From NCBI GenBank assembly GCA_009746045.1, contig RPFO01000165.1, forward strand, positions 3,498,641 through 3,562,640: a stretch of 64,000 nt of DNA. The letters are read 5' to 3'. The notes below the pieces were generated by a model. That model made no database searches. It was not told where the DNA came from and worked only from the letters and a program-made list of their open reading frames with translations. The position numbers and the translations under genes are program-made. The DNA comes from Mesostigma viride. Taxonomy: Eukaryota > Streptophyta > Mesostigmatophyceae > Mesostigmatales > Mesostigmataceae. This document shows positions 33,886 through 45,118 of the stretch, piece by piece (positions within the stretch are counted from its first letter, which is position 1; each line of letters starts with the position of its first letter).

Positions 33886-34767
33886 ATGTCCGCAGCCGCG
33901 ACAGCAGCAGCTACGAAAGCGACGAAAGATCTCAACATCTTACAGGCCTGCAAAAATATTACACAGTTCGACGGCCTCGACCCAGTAAAGTGGGATAACA
34001 CGAAGATTCCTTTTCTGGCCGTAGTGACAGCATTCGGGATGCTGTCTGTCCTGCTTGGCACCGAGGTCAACGAGGAACGCGACCTGATTCTTTTTGCTGC
34101 CCTTTGTCAGTGCCTCATTGGACCGGCACTCAAAGTGGCAAACAGTGTTACTCAGAAAACTGGCAGCGTGGCATATCATCGCATCTGTGAAGAATATGAG
34201 CATCTCAAACTGCAGATGAGCAACCGGCGAGCACTACGCCGCAAGCTCAATCGAATGAAACTGGAACCCGGCGTCACAATGCGGCAATATATAACCGACG
34301 GGGAATTAACTTATAACGACCTGATTGCCACCGGCGCTAAAATGGCACCCGAGGATCTGGCCGAGAATCTGCTCGCCGGCGTGACCGAGGATTTGCTTCC
34401 GTCTCTTGCACAATTAAACCTCGGGGACGGTATCACCCTACAGGAAACTAAGGCGGCACTTCTTAAGGCATGGGACCTTGTGCACGGTAACAAAGATTCC
34501 GCGGAGGCCACCGGGGTGTATCATACCTCCCACTCTGGACGCGGTGGCCGTGGAACCGGCCGTGGCAGGGGGCGTGGCGGTCACAATGGCGGGACCCAGC
34601 GGCCCAGCTGCACCCACTGCGGTCGCACCTCCCACCAGGAGCCGACCTGCTGGTGGAAGTATCCCCACCTGCGCAACACTCGCGGCAACACCGGCGTCCA
34701 CCACACCACCGACACCCCGGCGCCCTCCCAGGAGGCCCCGGACCTCCCCCCCGGTTTCTGCTTCTAA
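33886..34767 (+). CDS. Element B gag
   Basis: 293 residues: Ala-rich start, capsid-like UBN2-type domain ('FDGLDPVKWDNTKIPFLAVV', 'LFAALCQCLIGPALKVAN'), Gly/Arg-rich nucleic-acid-binding stretch, zinc knuckle 'CTHCGRTSHQEPTCW', end 'LPPGFCF'. A C7 run at the end sets the stop; the relative TG2 has C6 there and reads on. Presumed to package the element RNA using enzymes of a complete relative. Confidence 0.93.
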   Translation: MSAAATAAATKATKDLNILQACKNITQFDGLDPVKWDNTKIPFLAVVTAFGMLSVLLGTEVNEERDLILFAALCQCLIGPALKVANSVTQKTGSVAYHRICEEYEHLKLQMSNRRALRRKLNRMKLEPGVTMRQYITDGELTYNDLIATGAKMAPEDLAENLLAGVTEDLLPSLAQLNLGDGITLQETKAALLKAWDLVHGNKDSAEATGVYHTSHSGRGGRGTGRGRGRGGHNGGTQRPSCTHCGRTSHQEPTCWWKYPHLRNTRGNTGVHHTTDTPAPSQEAPDLPPGFCF

Positions 34768-35407
34768 ACGTCTTATCCAGCTCCCCCCGGGACCGGGAAC
34801 AAGGGGTAGCAGCCAGCTGGGCCCAGCTAGCACCAGACGTGGGCCCTGGAGCTTTTCAACCTGCACTGCAGCAGGCGACAGCAGCCAGCCCCCCCAACCC
34901 GTCCCCTGGCCCTCCTGCATTGCTAGCGGCTAGTAGCCCGCCCTGCCAGACGTGACAGGAGGCAGGTCTCCATGCCAGCAGCCAGCAGTGACCAGTACTG
35001 CAGTACCAGCATCAACCAGTCAACCTGTGTTATTTCCTCCTGTGGCGCACTCCCAGGGACACCTGGGGGCCACCGGTGTCTTTCACAGATTCCAGCATTT
35101 TCCAGCATTGCCCAGCAACAGCAGCAACGACAACCAGTTCACCAGTGTTTTTTGTTTTCTTCTGTGGCGCACTCCCAGGGACACCTGGGGGCTACAGGAG
35201 GTTTTCTAAGGTCACCGGCATTCTCCAAGCTACAGCCACTGTGGCGCACTCCCAGGGACACCTGGGGGCTACAGTCATCAAGTCTCCTCTCAGTACCACC
35301 CAGATAGCCGTGTAAGGGGGGTGCCAGGGCAGTGTACCCGGCTATACCCTCACTAGCTATAGGTCTCTCTGAGCAAGGGGGGAACAGGCACATTGTATGC
35401 AAGGGGG
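34768..35407 (+). other. Element B 3' noncoding region with repeated hairpin
   Basis: Three copies (near 35042, 35164, 35240) of GTGGCGCACTCCCAGGGACA followed by CCTGGGGGC, which folds as CCCAGG-GACA-CCTGGG. Two copies lie in the same region of TG2 (near 41250 and 41375). Confidence 0.75.
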
Positions 35408-35900
35408 TGTCAGGATGTGCCCCAATATGCCTGACAGTCTTCTTATTGAGTGTGGCCAGTTTCGGGTATGCCGGAACTTAATTATGCAACCTTACTATCA
35501 TATCAGCCTAGTTGTAACCTTTCTATAGAACTTGGTCCCGCCGTATTTGGCCAAGGAATGCAACGGATATAGTGTTCCGGTCGGCAGTTCAGCCGGCGGG
35601 ACAATTAGTCGACAGCATTAATTTCCGTGTATTCGATATTTGTACCATGTGTCGGCGCCTTGGCGCCCCATGTTATCCATGTGTGTTTGTGGTCGTTATT
35701 AATGCGTCAAGTCTTGTGTCAACCGTGGGTCAATCGACTCCACATTGTGTCAACGTGTGTCAAGTGCTTGCCGACCAACAGCTTATATGGCGGCGGCACA
35801 ATGCACCGGTCTGGTCTGAGGTGCAAAGTCAATTAATATAAATCAGTAAAGCAATATACATTCGATCTTTAAGCCTTGCCACCAGTCTGGAATTCTGACA
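35408..35900 (+). repeat. Element B 3' LTR
   Basis: 493 bp; preceded by PPT GCAAGGGGG. Confidence 0.95.
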
Positions 35901-36752
35901 CCTGACCAGCCCCTTCCTTAGTCAGGAGAGAGGACGTGATCACTACCCCATCCTGGCATAGGAAATTCTGCCCCAGAAGAGCAGGTCCCTGATAGCCCTC
36001 CAAGACACAAAAAGCAGTGTCCTGTCCAAGGATAGGAATAGATACCTCACCCAGTACCTTCACGTGTACCCTGCCACTGAAGTCAGACACAAACTGATAG
36101 CTGGGTTCAGTCATGCTGTACCCTGCTGCAGCTCTGGTCCCAATGATGGAAACCTGAGAATTAGTGTCTACCTCTAAGGCAGTGTCCAGCCCCAGATTGC
36201 CATGCCACCTGAGCTTGGCTACCTTGGGCTGCTTCTTGGCTCTTTGGAGAGCCCCAATCAATCCAGCCAAACTAGTCCCCCTGGGCTTGGTTAGAGCCTT
36301 GGGCTTGACAGTTGACTCCCCAGCTGTTGACCTTGCAGCCTGTTCAACAGGTACCTCTGCAACCTGGCCAGGGCTGACAGATTCCCCTGCAACAGATGTG
36401 GTCGTTGCGTCAGTGATGTCACTTGGGACCTGAAAATCCTGCAGATCCTGTGAGCCTTGTGCCTGACTGCCCTCATTCATCAGGTTAGGCTTGACATATG
36501 ACCAACTCAGCCGGTGCACATGCTTTGGTTCGTCCTCCATGCTGACCAAGCATGCGTGGCTAGCTTCATCAACCTGGGTAACCACCCCAGGACTCCAGCT
36601 ACCACGTTTGCCATAAAGGCTAGGTTCCTTCCAAGCTAGGACCTTCTGACCCACTTGTGGCTCCAGCATCTTCCAACCCCGGTCCTTCTCCCTCAGCTTG
36701 GCAAAGGTGACATGTGCAGCTTGCTTCCAGCCCTCCAGCACATGTGGGGGCA
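35901..36752 (-). pseudogene. Element F pol: integrase C-terminus, linker and retropepsin-like domain
   Basis: After the integrase tail 'PPHVLEGWKQAAHVTFAKLR' and 'GSWSPGVVTQVDE', an acidic linker leads to a retropepsin-like domain: 'LEVDTNSQVSIIG' (Asp-Thr-Asn instead of DTG) and 'GPALLGQNFLCQDG' (compare ALLG.DFL in retropepsins). RT follows after element B in frame. In known Copia elements the protease precedes the integrase, and no protease motif was found upstream here. The frame differs from the upstream integrase frame by a shift near 36745. Confidence 0.75.
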
Positions 36753-37805
36753 CAGGCCATGATATAGACCCATTGGGCTGACAGCAACTCCATCATAGTA
36801 GAAATTGACCCTGCTGTTCAGCTGCTGCTCCACGTTCCTCAGCCATGCACTCCTGACAAGTGCAGGTGCAGACAAGGGTACCCAGTCTTCAGAGATGATC
36901 AATTTCTTGACCTCCTGGATTGCCCTCTCTATAGCACCCTGCTGCCCATGAGCCTCCCTAGGTGTAACCAGCAACTCAGGAAGGGTGGGATCACCCTTGA
37001 GATGCTGAAACTGCATGTCCACCTGGATCCTTGTGGTAGGAAACTTGGCTCGTACATTCTGCAGGGCAGCCAGCAAGTACCTGTTCTTCATAGAAGGTAA
37101 ATGCTCTAGCACCTTGTACTTTGTGTACCTGTCCACGCACACCAACAGTTGCATGCCCCTGATGTGTTGGATATCACACTGCAGATCACCAATGCTCTGA
37201 GGTAGGGCTTTGGCATGTGATTTCCTGGGCTTGTTGGAGGACAACTGGCACTTACACCGTGAGGCAGCTTGCTGACACGCCTTGAGAAGGGGTGCCCTGC
37301 CCATACGGAAGGCAAAGTTGTTTGACAGAGAAGTGGCATGCCCAAACATGTTGTGGATTCGGGCACCCAACTCCTGGTACACAGAGGAAGCAGTCCCTGG
37401 CACAGTCAGGACTGTGCTGTCAGGTTGTCCAGCATCACCATGCTGACTTCCATCCTGTTCTGACTCAGAGCCTGAGTCACCCTGCTCATGCCCAACACCT
37501 GGACCGCCAGCAGGGACCACATGCATACCACCAGAGGCCTTCACACCCCTCTGTGGTTGTACATTGGTTTCTCTCAAAATGAGAGGTCCACCCTCGTGCC
37601 CAGCACGAGGATGCATGGGGTCAGACATTCTTACAGCTGCACCAGCTGTCAAGGACGTCTTCATAGGAACCTGTACCTCTCCAGGTGACCTGGGGCCATC
37701 CTGAACCTGGAGATCACCCTCTTGTTGCCCAGATATAAAATCTGCATTGGAGCACCTGGCCCCCCCCTTGGGTGAATTAAGGTGTGTAGGGGTTGCCTCA
37801 GACAG
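36693..37805 (-). pseudogene. Element F pol: integrase
   Basis: Follows the gag TGA in the same frame. Pre-integrase 'RIHNMFGHAT', zinc-binding 'CQQAASRCKCQ', core 'LQCDIQHIRG', 'CVDRYTKYKVLEHL', 'IQVDMQFQ' and 'GQQGAIERAIQEVK', giving a plausible D-D-E triad. Ends out of frame near 36745 at a CCCCC run. Confidence 0.82.
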
Positions 37806-38382
37806 TCACTGCTCCTTGTTTTCTTCTTGTTGACTGCCCTTTGAAGGCTGGCCTGCCTGGGACTTGTTCTTGTTGTTGTTTTTGTTGTTGTTATTCTTGT
37901 TGCTGCCCTGGCCCTGGGTCTTCTTGAAGCTGGGACACTCCTTCTTGATGTGCCCCCACCCCTTGCACAGGTAGCACTGGATCTTTGACTTGCCCTGGCC
38001 TCCTCCCCCGTTGTCAGGCGCGTTACCCTGCCTGGGCTTGCCACCCACCCTCCTGAACACCGACTTGGCATGTGATTGCCCGTCAGGGTCGGGTGAATGG
38101 TTCGCCTTCCGCTTGTTGTGGTTGCCCCCACGTCCTCCTTGGCTTCTGTCAGCCTCAGACGCCTTGGAGGCCCCCTGGGCACGCCCACCTGCATGGGTAG
38201 CCTTCACAGCTGGCACTCCACCCTCAAACAGCTCCTCTGCCTCGAGTGCTTGTTTGATTATGACCTTGTAGGCCTTGAGGGTAGAGTGTGGGGCACACAT
38301 GACCTTTAAAGAGCCACGTGTTGCCTTGTCCAGCCCAGAAACCTTGAGCCAGTTTGTCAGGGCTATGTTGTCAGCAACATCA
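37806..38382 (-). pseudogene. Element F gag, C-terminal part with CCHC
   Basis: Minus strand: 'DNIALTNWLKVSGLDKATRG', Gly/Lys-rich stretch, zinc knuckle 'CYLCKGWGHIKKEC', Asn/Lys-rich tail, then TGA at 37806-37808. The same frame continues past the TGA into pol. The N-terminal part is at 45984-46522, separated by M1/T1. Confidence 0.85.
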
Positions 38383-39154
38383 CATTACAATTCGTTCAAG
38401 TGGCCCGCCGGAGCGGCTGTACAATTTTTCCCAGTGAGCGCGCTGCCAAGTGTACTTGTGGGCAAATTTTTAGGTGCCCCGTCACTTCGAGGTACTAAAA
38501 ATTAGGCTACGGTACGAATTCAGCGAATTTCAGCGAATTTTCAGTCGAACCAAAGGAAGTGACGGCAACTACCAAAACGTTTCCGTTACGAATTTTCAGC
38601 CCAACACTCGCGCAAAATGAAGTGACGGCAACTACCAAAACGTTTCCGTTACGAATTTTCACTCCCACACGTTTGCACAAGAGGAAGTGACGGCAACTAC
38701 CAAAAAGTTTCCGTTACGAATTTTCAGTCCCACACTTCGCGCAAATTTTAGTAGGGCTGCACGCAAGCTACCTTTCAAAATTTTGCGCTAGTATGGAACG
38801 CATTTCATTCGTCTGGAGGAACGCTGCCCGCCAACTACCCCCGTTCAGAAAGTTCCGCCGAAATTTACTTGAGATTTGGAAATCTGAACGTCCGCGCAAA
38901 TTTTAGTAGGGCTGCACGCAAGCTACCTTTCAAAATTTTGCGCAAGTATGGAACGCAATTCATTCGTCCGGAGGAATGCTGCTCGTCAACTGCCCCCGTT
39001 CAGAAAGTTGCGCCGAACTTTACTTGAGATTTGGAAATCTGAACGTGCGGTTGGAGTTTCGCGGGGAAACCCAAGTTCCCGAGTAATTCACCAATGACGC
39101 GCTTCGAACACTTGCCCGCTAAAACCTAAGCAGCCGCTCCGGCTGGCCACTTAA
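38383..39154 (-). mobile_element. MITE M1, copy 2 (main part; interrupted by T1)
   Basis: Reverse-complement copy of 15239-16023. Its last 13 bases are at 45971-45983, because T1 inserted at the TTAA inside its terminal repeat. Lies inside element F gag. Confidence 0.85.
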
Positions 39155-40587
39155 GGGGAGGGGACATGCCTAAAGGGCACTTTTCTGGAAACCATACCTA
39201 TGCATGTGCTAAAAATCCAATTATGATTGGGAACCATAAATATGATTTTAAAAAAAATTTCCAACCACTTGGGGGGGGTACTAGCCCCCACCAGATGCCG
39301 TTTACGCGCTAAAAATAGAAAAAGACGCTACTTTTGGCATATTTTCCCTAGGACAATGGGCAAACATATTTGGACCAAATCATATATTTCCATTTAGTTC
39401 CCCCACTTTTGAGAAAGTCTGCCTAATTTTGAGCACAAAATAATGTTGTTTAGACACATTGATGGATTTTCCCGCAAAAAGGGTACTTTTTTTCACTAAA
39501 AAAAATAAAACAAATCATAAACACATGGAATCATGCCATATCTTATATTTTCAAATACTAGAGAGGGGGGGACATGCAGCCCCAAATTTTCAGGTCATTC
39601 TGACAAGCGCAGCCCTATTTGATGGATATTCCTAGATTGCCACCTGTGATGAAGCTAAGGGAGGTTTTAGCTAGTATTTAACCACACTAACACCCCTTAA
39701 TACATCTAAGCCACGTGAAAACTGGCCAAACCACACACTACCATCCTCTGCACATATGGTACCTCCAATGTTCCAGGTTTGACGACGTTCTGACAAGAAC
39801 TGCCCAAGTTACAACCATTCCAAGACGGCCACCCATGTAGACACTACAAGGAAATTATAGTAACCATTCAGCCACACTAGCACCTCCTTCTTCATCAAAG
39901 ACATCTGCAAACTGACCAAAGCACACATAATTAACTCTTGCACGCTGACGGCAACGCATGCTCAACGTGGGGGTCATTGTGACAAGAACTACTCAAGTTG
40001 ATGGGTTTCCTATATGACCACCTGACAAGGCGCTAAGGACCACTCAGTAAGTTAGTAACCCCACAGTGCCACTTCTTATGCCATCCAACAAGCACCTAAA
40101 CCATGCTGAGTATGTTTACAATGTACAAAGGGGTGGCCACGCACCTCATATGTCTTCATCATCACTCCAACATGGCCAGCCTTGTAAATATGTTCATAGC
40201 CTTGACGATGGTAGCCCTAATATGCCTAAGCAGCATTTCCTATGTTTCTCCCAGGTTAGAGTGTAAGGTTGATGCCAACCAAGCTAATCAACTCAACAAC
40301 ACCTCCTAAACTGTCCTACCCGGCATGGATGACAAACTGGGACTATGGAGGGCAAGGAACCAAGCAGGAACATGGTATATATAGCTTGCATGCAGTCATG
40401 CATGTCAACCATGGTTGGCTCAGCACATTGTAGTCTTGTCACATCATCATAACAAAGGAAAGCTCAAACGACCATTGGTGCCAGCTATCTACATGCAGTC
40501 ACACAAATGCAATATCTCCAACATCATCATCACTAAAACACTTCCATCCCTGCACGATAAAATGCAAAGAAACCACTGGCGGCCCTT
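39155..40587. other. T1 left interior, no gene
   Basis: AT-rich, no coding signal, no internal repeats noted. Confidence 0.5.
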
Positions 40588-40592
40588 CAGCG

Positions 40593-41108
40593 TGTCAAAA
40601 TGTAAGACAGGTGGCAGGCTTAAAGATCGAATAATGCTTTACTGATTTTATATATTGACTTTGAGTCGGCGTACAAACGGGTAGCCATGACAATTGCAGG
40701 GGCAACATTAAGTGGAAAAACACACTGTCGCAGTATCCGTCGATCTGGAAATAATCTACGGTATAAGTTAAAGTGCATCCAGCCGCCACACACAAGTGGG
40801 TGGCTTACATCAACACTAAAATGATGCGTCAGATCACTAGTATGCAAGTACAAGGACATTGCGCCTCCAGGGCAGCACTTAGTGAACATAGGGTCGGCGC
40901 GTAGCGCGGAGCCAGGCAAATTTTGTCAGACGGCTACAGTACCACTGGTTACAGTACCACTAGGGTACGGATGTCAGCTAACTAAGATATTTAGCTAACT
41001 AATATATTTAGTAAAATGTAGAAGAAAGTAGTCATATAAGTTCCGGTATACCCGAAACTAGCACACTCAATTAAAAGACTGTCAGGCATATTGGGGCATA
41101 TCCTGACA
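40593..41108 (-). repeat. TG2 3' LTR
   Basis: 516 bp, uninterrupted; matches the split copy at 42874-42992 plus 44717-45113. Confidence 0.93.
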
Positions 41109-41488
41109 CCCCCCTTGCATACAATGTGCCTGTTCCCCCCTTGCTCAGAGAAACCTATAGCTAGTGAGGGTATAGCCGGGTACACTCCCATGGCACCCCC
41201 CTTACACGGCTATCTGGTTGGAGCTGAGAGGAGACTTGATGACTGTAGCCCCCAGGTGTCCCTGGGAGTGCGCCACAGTGGCGGTCGCTTGGAGAATGCC
41301 GGTGACCCTAGAAAACCTTGGTTGTGGCTGCTGTTGCTGGGAAAAATGCTGGGACCCTGGAAAGACATCCGGTGGCCCCCAGGTGTCCCTGGGAGTGCGC
41401 CACAGGAGAAAAGAACACAGGTTGACTGGTTGATGCTGGTACTGCAGTACTGGTCACTGCTGGCTGCTGGCATGAAGACCTGCACCTG

Positions 41489-42559
41489 TCACGTCTGGCA
41501 GGGTGGGCGACTAGCCGCTAGCAATGCAGGAGGGCCAGAGGACGGGTTGGGGGGGCTGGCTGCTGTCGCCTGCTGCAGTGCAGGTTGAAAAGCTCCAGGG
41601 CCCACGTCTGGTGCTAGCTGGGCCCAGCTGGCTGCTACCCCTTGTTCCCTGTCCCGGGGGAGCTGGATAAGGCGTTTAGAAGCAGAAACCGGGGGGAGGT
41701 CGGGGGCCTCGTGGGAGGGCGCCGGGGTGTCGGTGGTGTGGTGGGCGGCGGGCCCGCCGGTGTTGCCGCGAGTGTTCCGTAGGTGAGGATACTTCCACCA
41801 GCAGGTGGGCTCCTGATGAGAGGTGCGACCGCAGTGGGTGCAGCTGGGCCGCTGGGTCCCGCCATTGTGACCGCCACGCCCCCTGCCACGCCCGGTGCCA
41901 CGGCCACCGCGTCCAGAGTGGGAGGTATGATACACCCCGGTGGCCTCCGCGGAATCTTTGTTACCGTGCACAAGGTCCCAGGCCTTAAGAAGTGCCGCCT
42001 TAGTTTCCTGTAGGGTGATACCGTCCCCAAGGTTCAATTGGGCAAGGGACGGAAGCAACTCCTCGGTCACGCCGGCGAGCAGATTCTCGGCTAGATCCTC
42101 CGGTGCCATTTTGGCGCCGGTGGCAATCAGGTCGTTATAAGTTAATTCCCCGTCGGTTATATATTGCCGCATTGTGACGCCGGGTTCCAGCTTCATTAGC
42201 TTGCGGCGTAGTGCTCGCCGGTTGCTCATCTGCAGTTTGAGATGCTCATATTCTTCACAGATGCGATGATATGCCACGCTGCCAGTTTTCTGAGTAACAC
42301 TGTTTGCCACTTTGAGTGCCGGTCCAACGAGGCACTGACAAAGGGCCGCAAAAAGAATCAGGTCGCGTTCCTCATTGACCTCGGTGCCAAGCAGGACAGA
42401 CAGCATCCCGAATGCTGTCACTACGGCCAGAAAAGGAATCTTCGTGTTATCCCACTTTACTGGGTCGAGGCCGTCGAACTGTGTAATATTTTTGCAGGCC
42501 TGTAGAATGTTGAGATCTTTCGTCGCTTTCGTAGCTGCTGCTGTCGCGGCTGCGGACAT
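41489..42559 (-). CDS. TG2 gag
   Basis: 356 residues, over 90% identical to element B gag by eye, with the same 'CTHCGRTSHQEPTCW' knuckle. C6 instead of C7 near 41690 changes 'LPPGFCF-stop' to 'LPPVSASKR', adding a 70-residue Pro/Ala-rich tail. One codon pair (Asn-Arg) is deleted relative to B in 'RRKL..MKLEPG'. Confidence 0.9.
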   Translation of the reverse strand: MSAAATAAATKATKDLNILQACKNITQFDGLDPVKWDNTKIPFLAVVTAFGMLSVLLGTEVNEERDLILFAALCQCLVGPALKVANSVTQKTGSVAYHRICEEYEHLKLQMSNRRALRRKLMKLEPGVTMRQYITDGELTYNDLIATGAKMAPEDLAENLLAGVTEELLPSLAQLNLGDGITLQETKAALLKAWDLVHGNKDSAEATGVYHTSHSGRGGRGTGRGRGRGGHNGGTQRPSCTHCGRTSHQEPTCWWKYPHLRNTRGNTGGPAAHHTTDTPAPSHEAPDLPPVSASKRLIQLPRDREQGVAASWAQLAPDVGPGAFQPALQQATAASPPNPSSGPPALLAASRPPCQT

Positions 42560-42873
42560 GATTGTCTCGGCAAGGTTAAAATCTGGTCACAACCGAGTCT
42601 CGGCAAGGTGAAAATCTGGAGACAGCCGAGAAAGCCGGAGACGCTCAATCCGTAATGGTAAAGATTAAGACTAATATGCGACGATGGTTGAGAACAGCAA
42701 ATACGAGGTAGAGACGATCGTCTAAATACTGGAGTTCTTGAATTTCGATACAGGGAAGCCCGTCTAGGATATGCACGACTGGCATAAAGTGCCGACGTCG
42801 GATTCAGGGAGTCAATTTGCCCGATAAATCGGACCAGTTTCAGCAATTTAGTAGGCCACCCCGCTCGATACCA

Positions 42874-45113
42874 TGTCAAAATGTAAGACAGGTGGCAGGC
42901 TTAAAGATCGAATAATGCTTTACTGATTTTATATATTGACTTTGAGTCGGCGTACAAACGGGTAGCCATGACAATTGCAGGGGCAACATTAACTCGTCGT
43001 CTGTCCCAACTCAGTCCTCACAGGAGGACTGAGTTGACAATTTTCAACCGCGTGTAGCGACTAGGTGGGGGGTCCATCCCAAATGTTTTGATGTGGATCG
43101 GGGGTGTACTAGATGTCATTTTGTTGGCAAAAATACTGCATATGTGAAAACTTGACCCGAACACCTGAAAATTACACGGACGATGGGCACCCCTCGCGAA
43201 TTTGCATTTTTCGGGATAAGAACGAGTGGGAAAAATTCAATCAAATCCTCGTGCATGAAGAAAAAATATAGGCATGTAAACAATATAGTTCTTGAAACGT
43301 GGAAAAAAACTGGGCTCGATTTGGCCACTGCAACTGCCTGAAACAATTAAAAAACTCTCAGTCCTCAGGAGAGGAATGGGGCTTTTGCTAACTTTGCTAG
43401 CATGTAAGTGCGGTCATACTACACACCACCGTGGCCACCAACCATCCCAATCAACTCATTTCCCTTCAAGCATTACAGGACAACACACTTGCATCATCAT
43501 ACTTCAGGTATATCATACCTTATCATGTAGTGAGAGCCTATGCATGCATGTAGGGAATGGGCTTGGATACCCTACCAACAAAGGGTTATGTTATAAGTGT
43601 CAACCACCAATATAATGGGTAGGTTAAGCATATTTCCATTGTTTCTAACAACAATAGATATGGCTATAACTGTTTTGCCTTGCCATGATGTGGCCAACGT
43701 AGTTGCTGGCACATGATGGCAGTGGTTTGTCACCAAGACTTTTCACTCACCCGTAAAAGCTTGAATGCACCCTTGACGCGGCCCGTGGCCTCAAAATCAT
43801 GCAGTATGAACGTAGCAAAAGAATAACTAACATCTATGAAGGTGTTTAAACCTGCACAGCTCCTAAAACCCTGCACAACTACACTGGGTCAAGGCAAATG
43901 CCTGATAACATCATCTGAAAAGGGGGTTTTAGAGAGGGCAGGCAACGGTCAAGAAAGAGCATCAAGACTTGAACCTGACAACGCCTCGCAAGCTTAAACT
44001 CATGTACGAACATCAAGAAACGAAGAGGCAACGATTATCCGGCTTTACCTGGCACGGCTGGCGTTACCTTGGCCCAGGCGGTGCCCGCAAAAGTGGCACT
44101 TTGCGGCACATAGACCATGACGTGACAGAATGGTCGAAATCATCAAATCTATACTGTCACTCAATTTATTCTAATACAATGCATGTTAAAATGTAGAAAG
44201 AAACCTATCAGCCATTGAAATTGCGCCGGAAAGCAAGCGCAGTCATCAATTCCGTCGACCTGCCTTATCGCAGTTTTTTCCAGCAAGAACAGTGCCGACA
44301 CCGGGTAAATCGCATCCCCGCGAGCTAAAAATGTATTTTTATCATCTTTAGGGCATGTTAAATCTATTTCCTGAGTTTGGACAGCTAACTCGTCCGCAAA
44401 CGTAAACTGCATGCATGGGCGCGAGCCGCCATGGCTAGGTCGTGCATTTCCGGAACTCGCGTTTCACGTGGTAAAGTACCCTTACCACCTGTACTTTGAC
44501 CGTACATTTAGCCGCTCATACCAAATCCAAAAAAATCCCAAAAATATGTCCAAGAAAGATCTTTTCACGTAGTATTTGAATAAATTTTGAGAGAATTTTT
44601 TTGTCAAACATTCTGACCGGGGCGAATTTTCTACGAAACCCAAAAACTCGGTCCTCTAGAGAGGACTGAGTTCAACTCAGTCCTCCGTAGAGGACCAGGG
44701 ACAGACGACGAGTTAAGTGGAAAAACACACTGTCGCAGTATCCGTCGATCTGGAAATAATCTACGGTATAAGTTAAAGTGCATCCAGCCGCCACACACAA
44801 GTGGGTGGCTTACATCAACACTAAAATGATGCGTCAGATCACTAGTATGCAAGTACAAGGACATTGCGCCTCCAGGGCAGCACTTAGTGAACATAGGGTC
44901 GGCGCGTAGCGCGGAGCCAGGCAAATTTTGTCAGACGGCTACAGTACCACTGGTTACAGTACCACTAGGGTACGGATGTCAGCTAACTAAGATATTTAGC
45001 TAACTAATATATTTAGTAAAATGTAGAAGAAAGTAGTCATATAAGTTCCGGTATACCCGAAACTAGCACACTCAATTAAAAGACTGTCAGGCATATTGGG
45101 GCATATCCTGACA
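42874..45113 (-). repeat. TG2 5' LTR, split by T2
   Basis: The left piece ends GGGCAACATTAA and the right piece begins TTAAGTGG. The uninterrupted LTR at 40714 reads CATTAAGTGG, which confirms a clean TTAA insertion. Confidence 0.93.
42993..44712. mobile_element. T2: 1.7-kb TTAA-target transposon with hairpin ends
   Basis: Inverted termini CTCGTCGTCTGTCCC at both ends, TTAA at 42989-42992 and 44713-44716. Each subterminal region is itself a hairpin (AACTCAGTCCTC...GAGGACTGAGTT). No transposase ORF. Confidence 0.85.
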
Positions 45114-45118
45114 CAGCG

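Larger units (their letters stand above)
33090..35900 (+). mobile_element. Element B: gag-only LTR retrotransposon (TR-GAG type)
   Basis: Identical 493-bp LTRs at 33090-33582 and 35408-35900, TG...CA, TSD CCTGA (33085-33089, 35901-35905). PBS TGGTATCGG at 33583 and PPT AAGGGGG at 35401. The interior encodes only gag, ending 'LPPGFCF' and TAA exactly where protease starts in the complete element A. Non-autonomous and recent. Inserted in antisense in element F pol. Confidence 0.95.
40593..45113 (-). mobile_element. TG2: gag-only LTR retrotransposon, relative of B
   Basis: LTRs 40593-41108 (516 bp) and 42874-45113 (516 bp after removal of T2), TG...CA, TSD CAGCG (40588-40592, 45114-45118). PBS TGGTATCGAGCGGGG at 42873 on the minus strand; G6 PPT next to 41109. 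Only gag inside. LTR sequence is related to, but diverged from, that of B. Confidence 0.93.

Noticed and set aside
33254-35841. Identical 89-residue ORF at 33254 and 35572
   Set aside because: Lies in the two LTRs of element B; repetition comes from the LTR, not from a gene pair. Same for 47518/56967 and 60553/62765.
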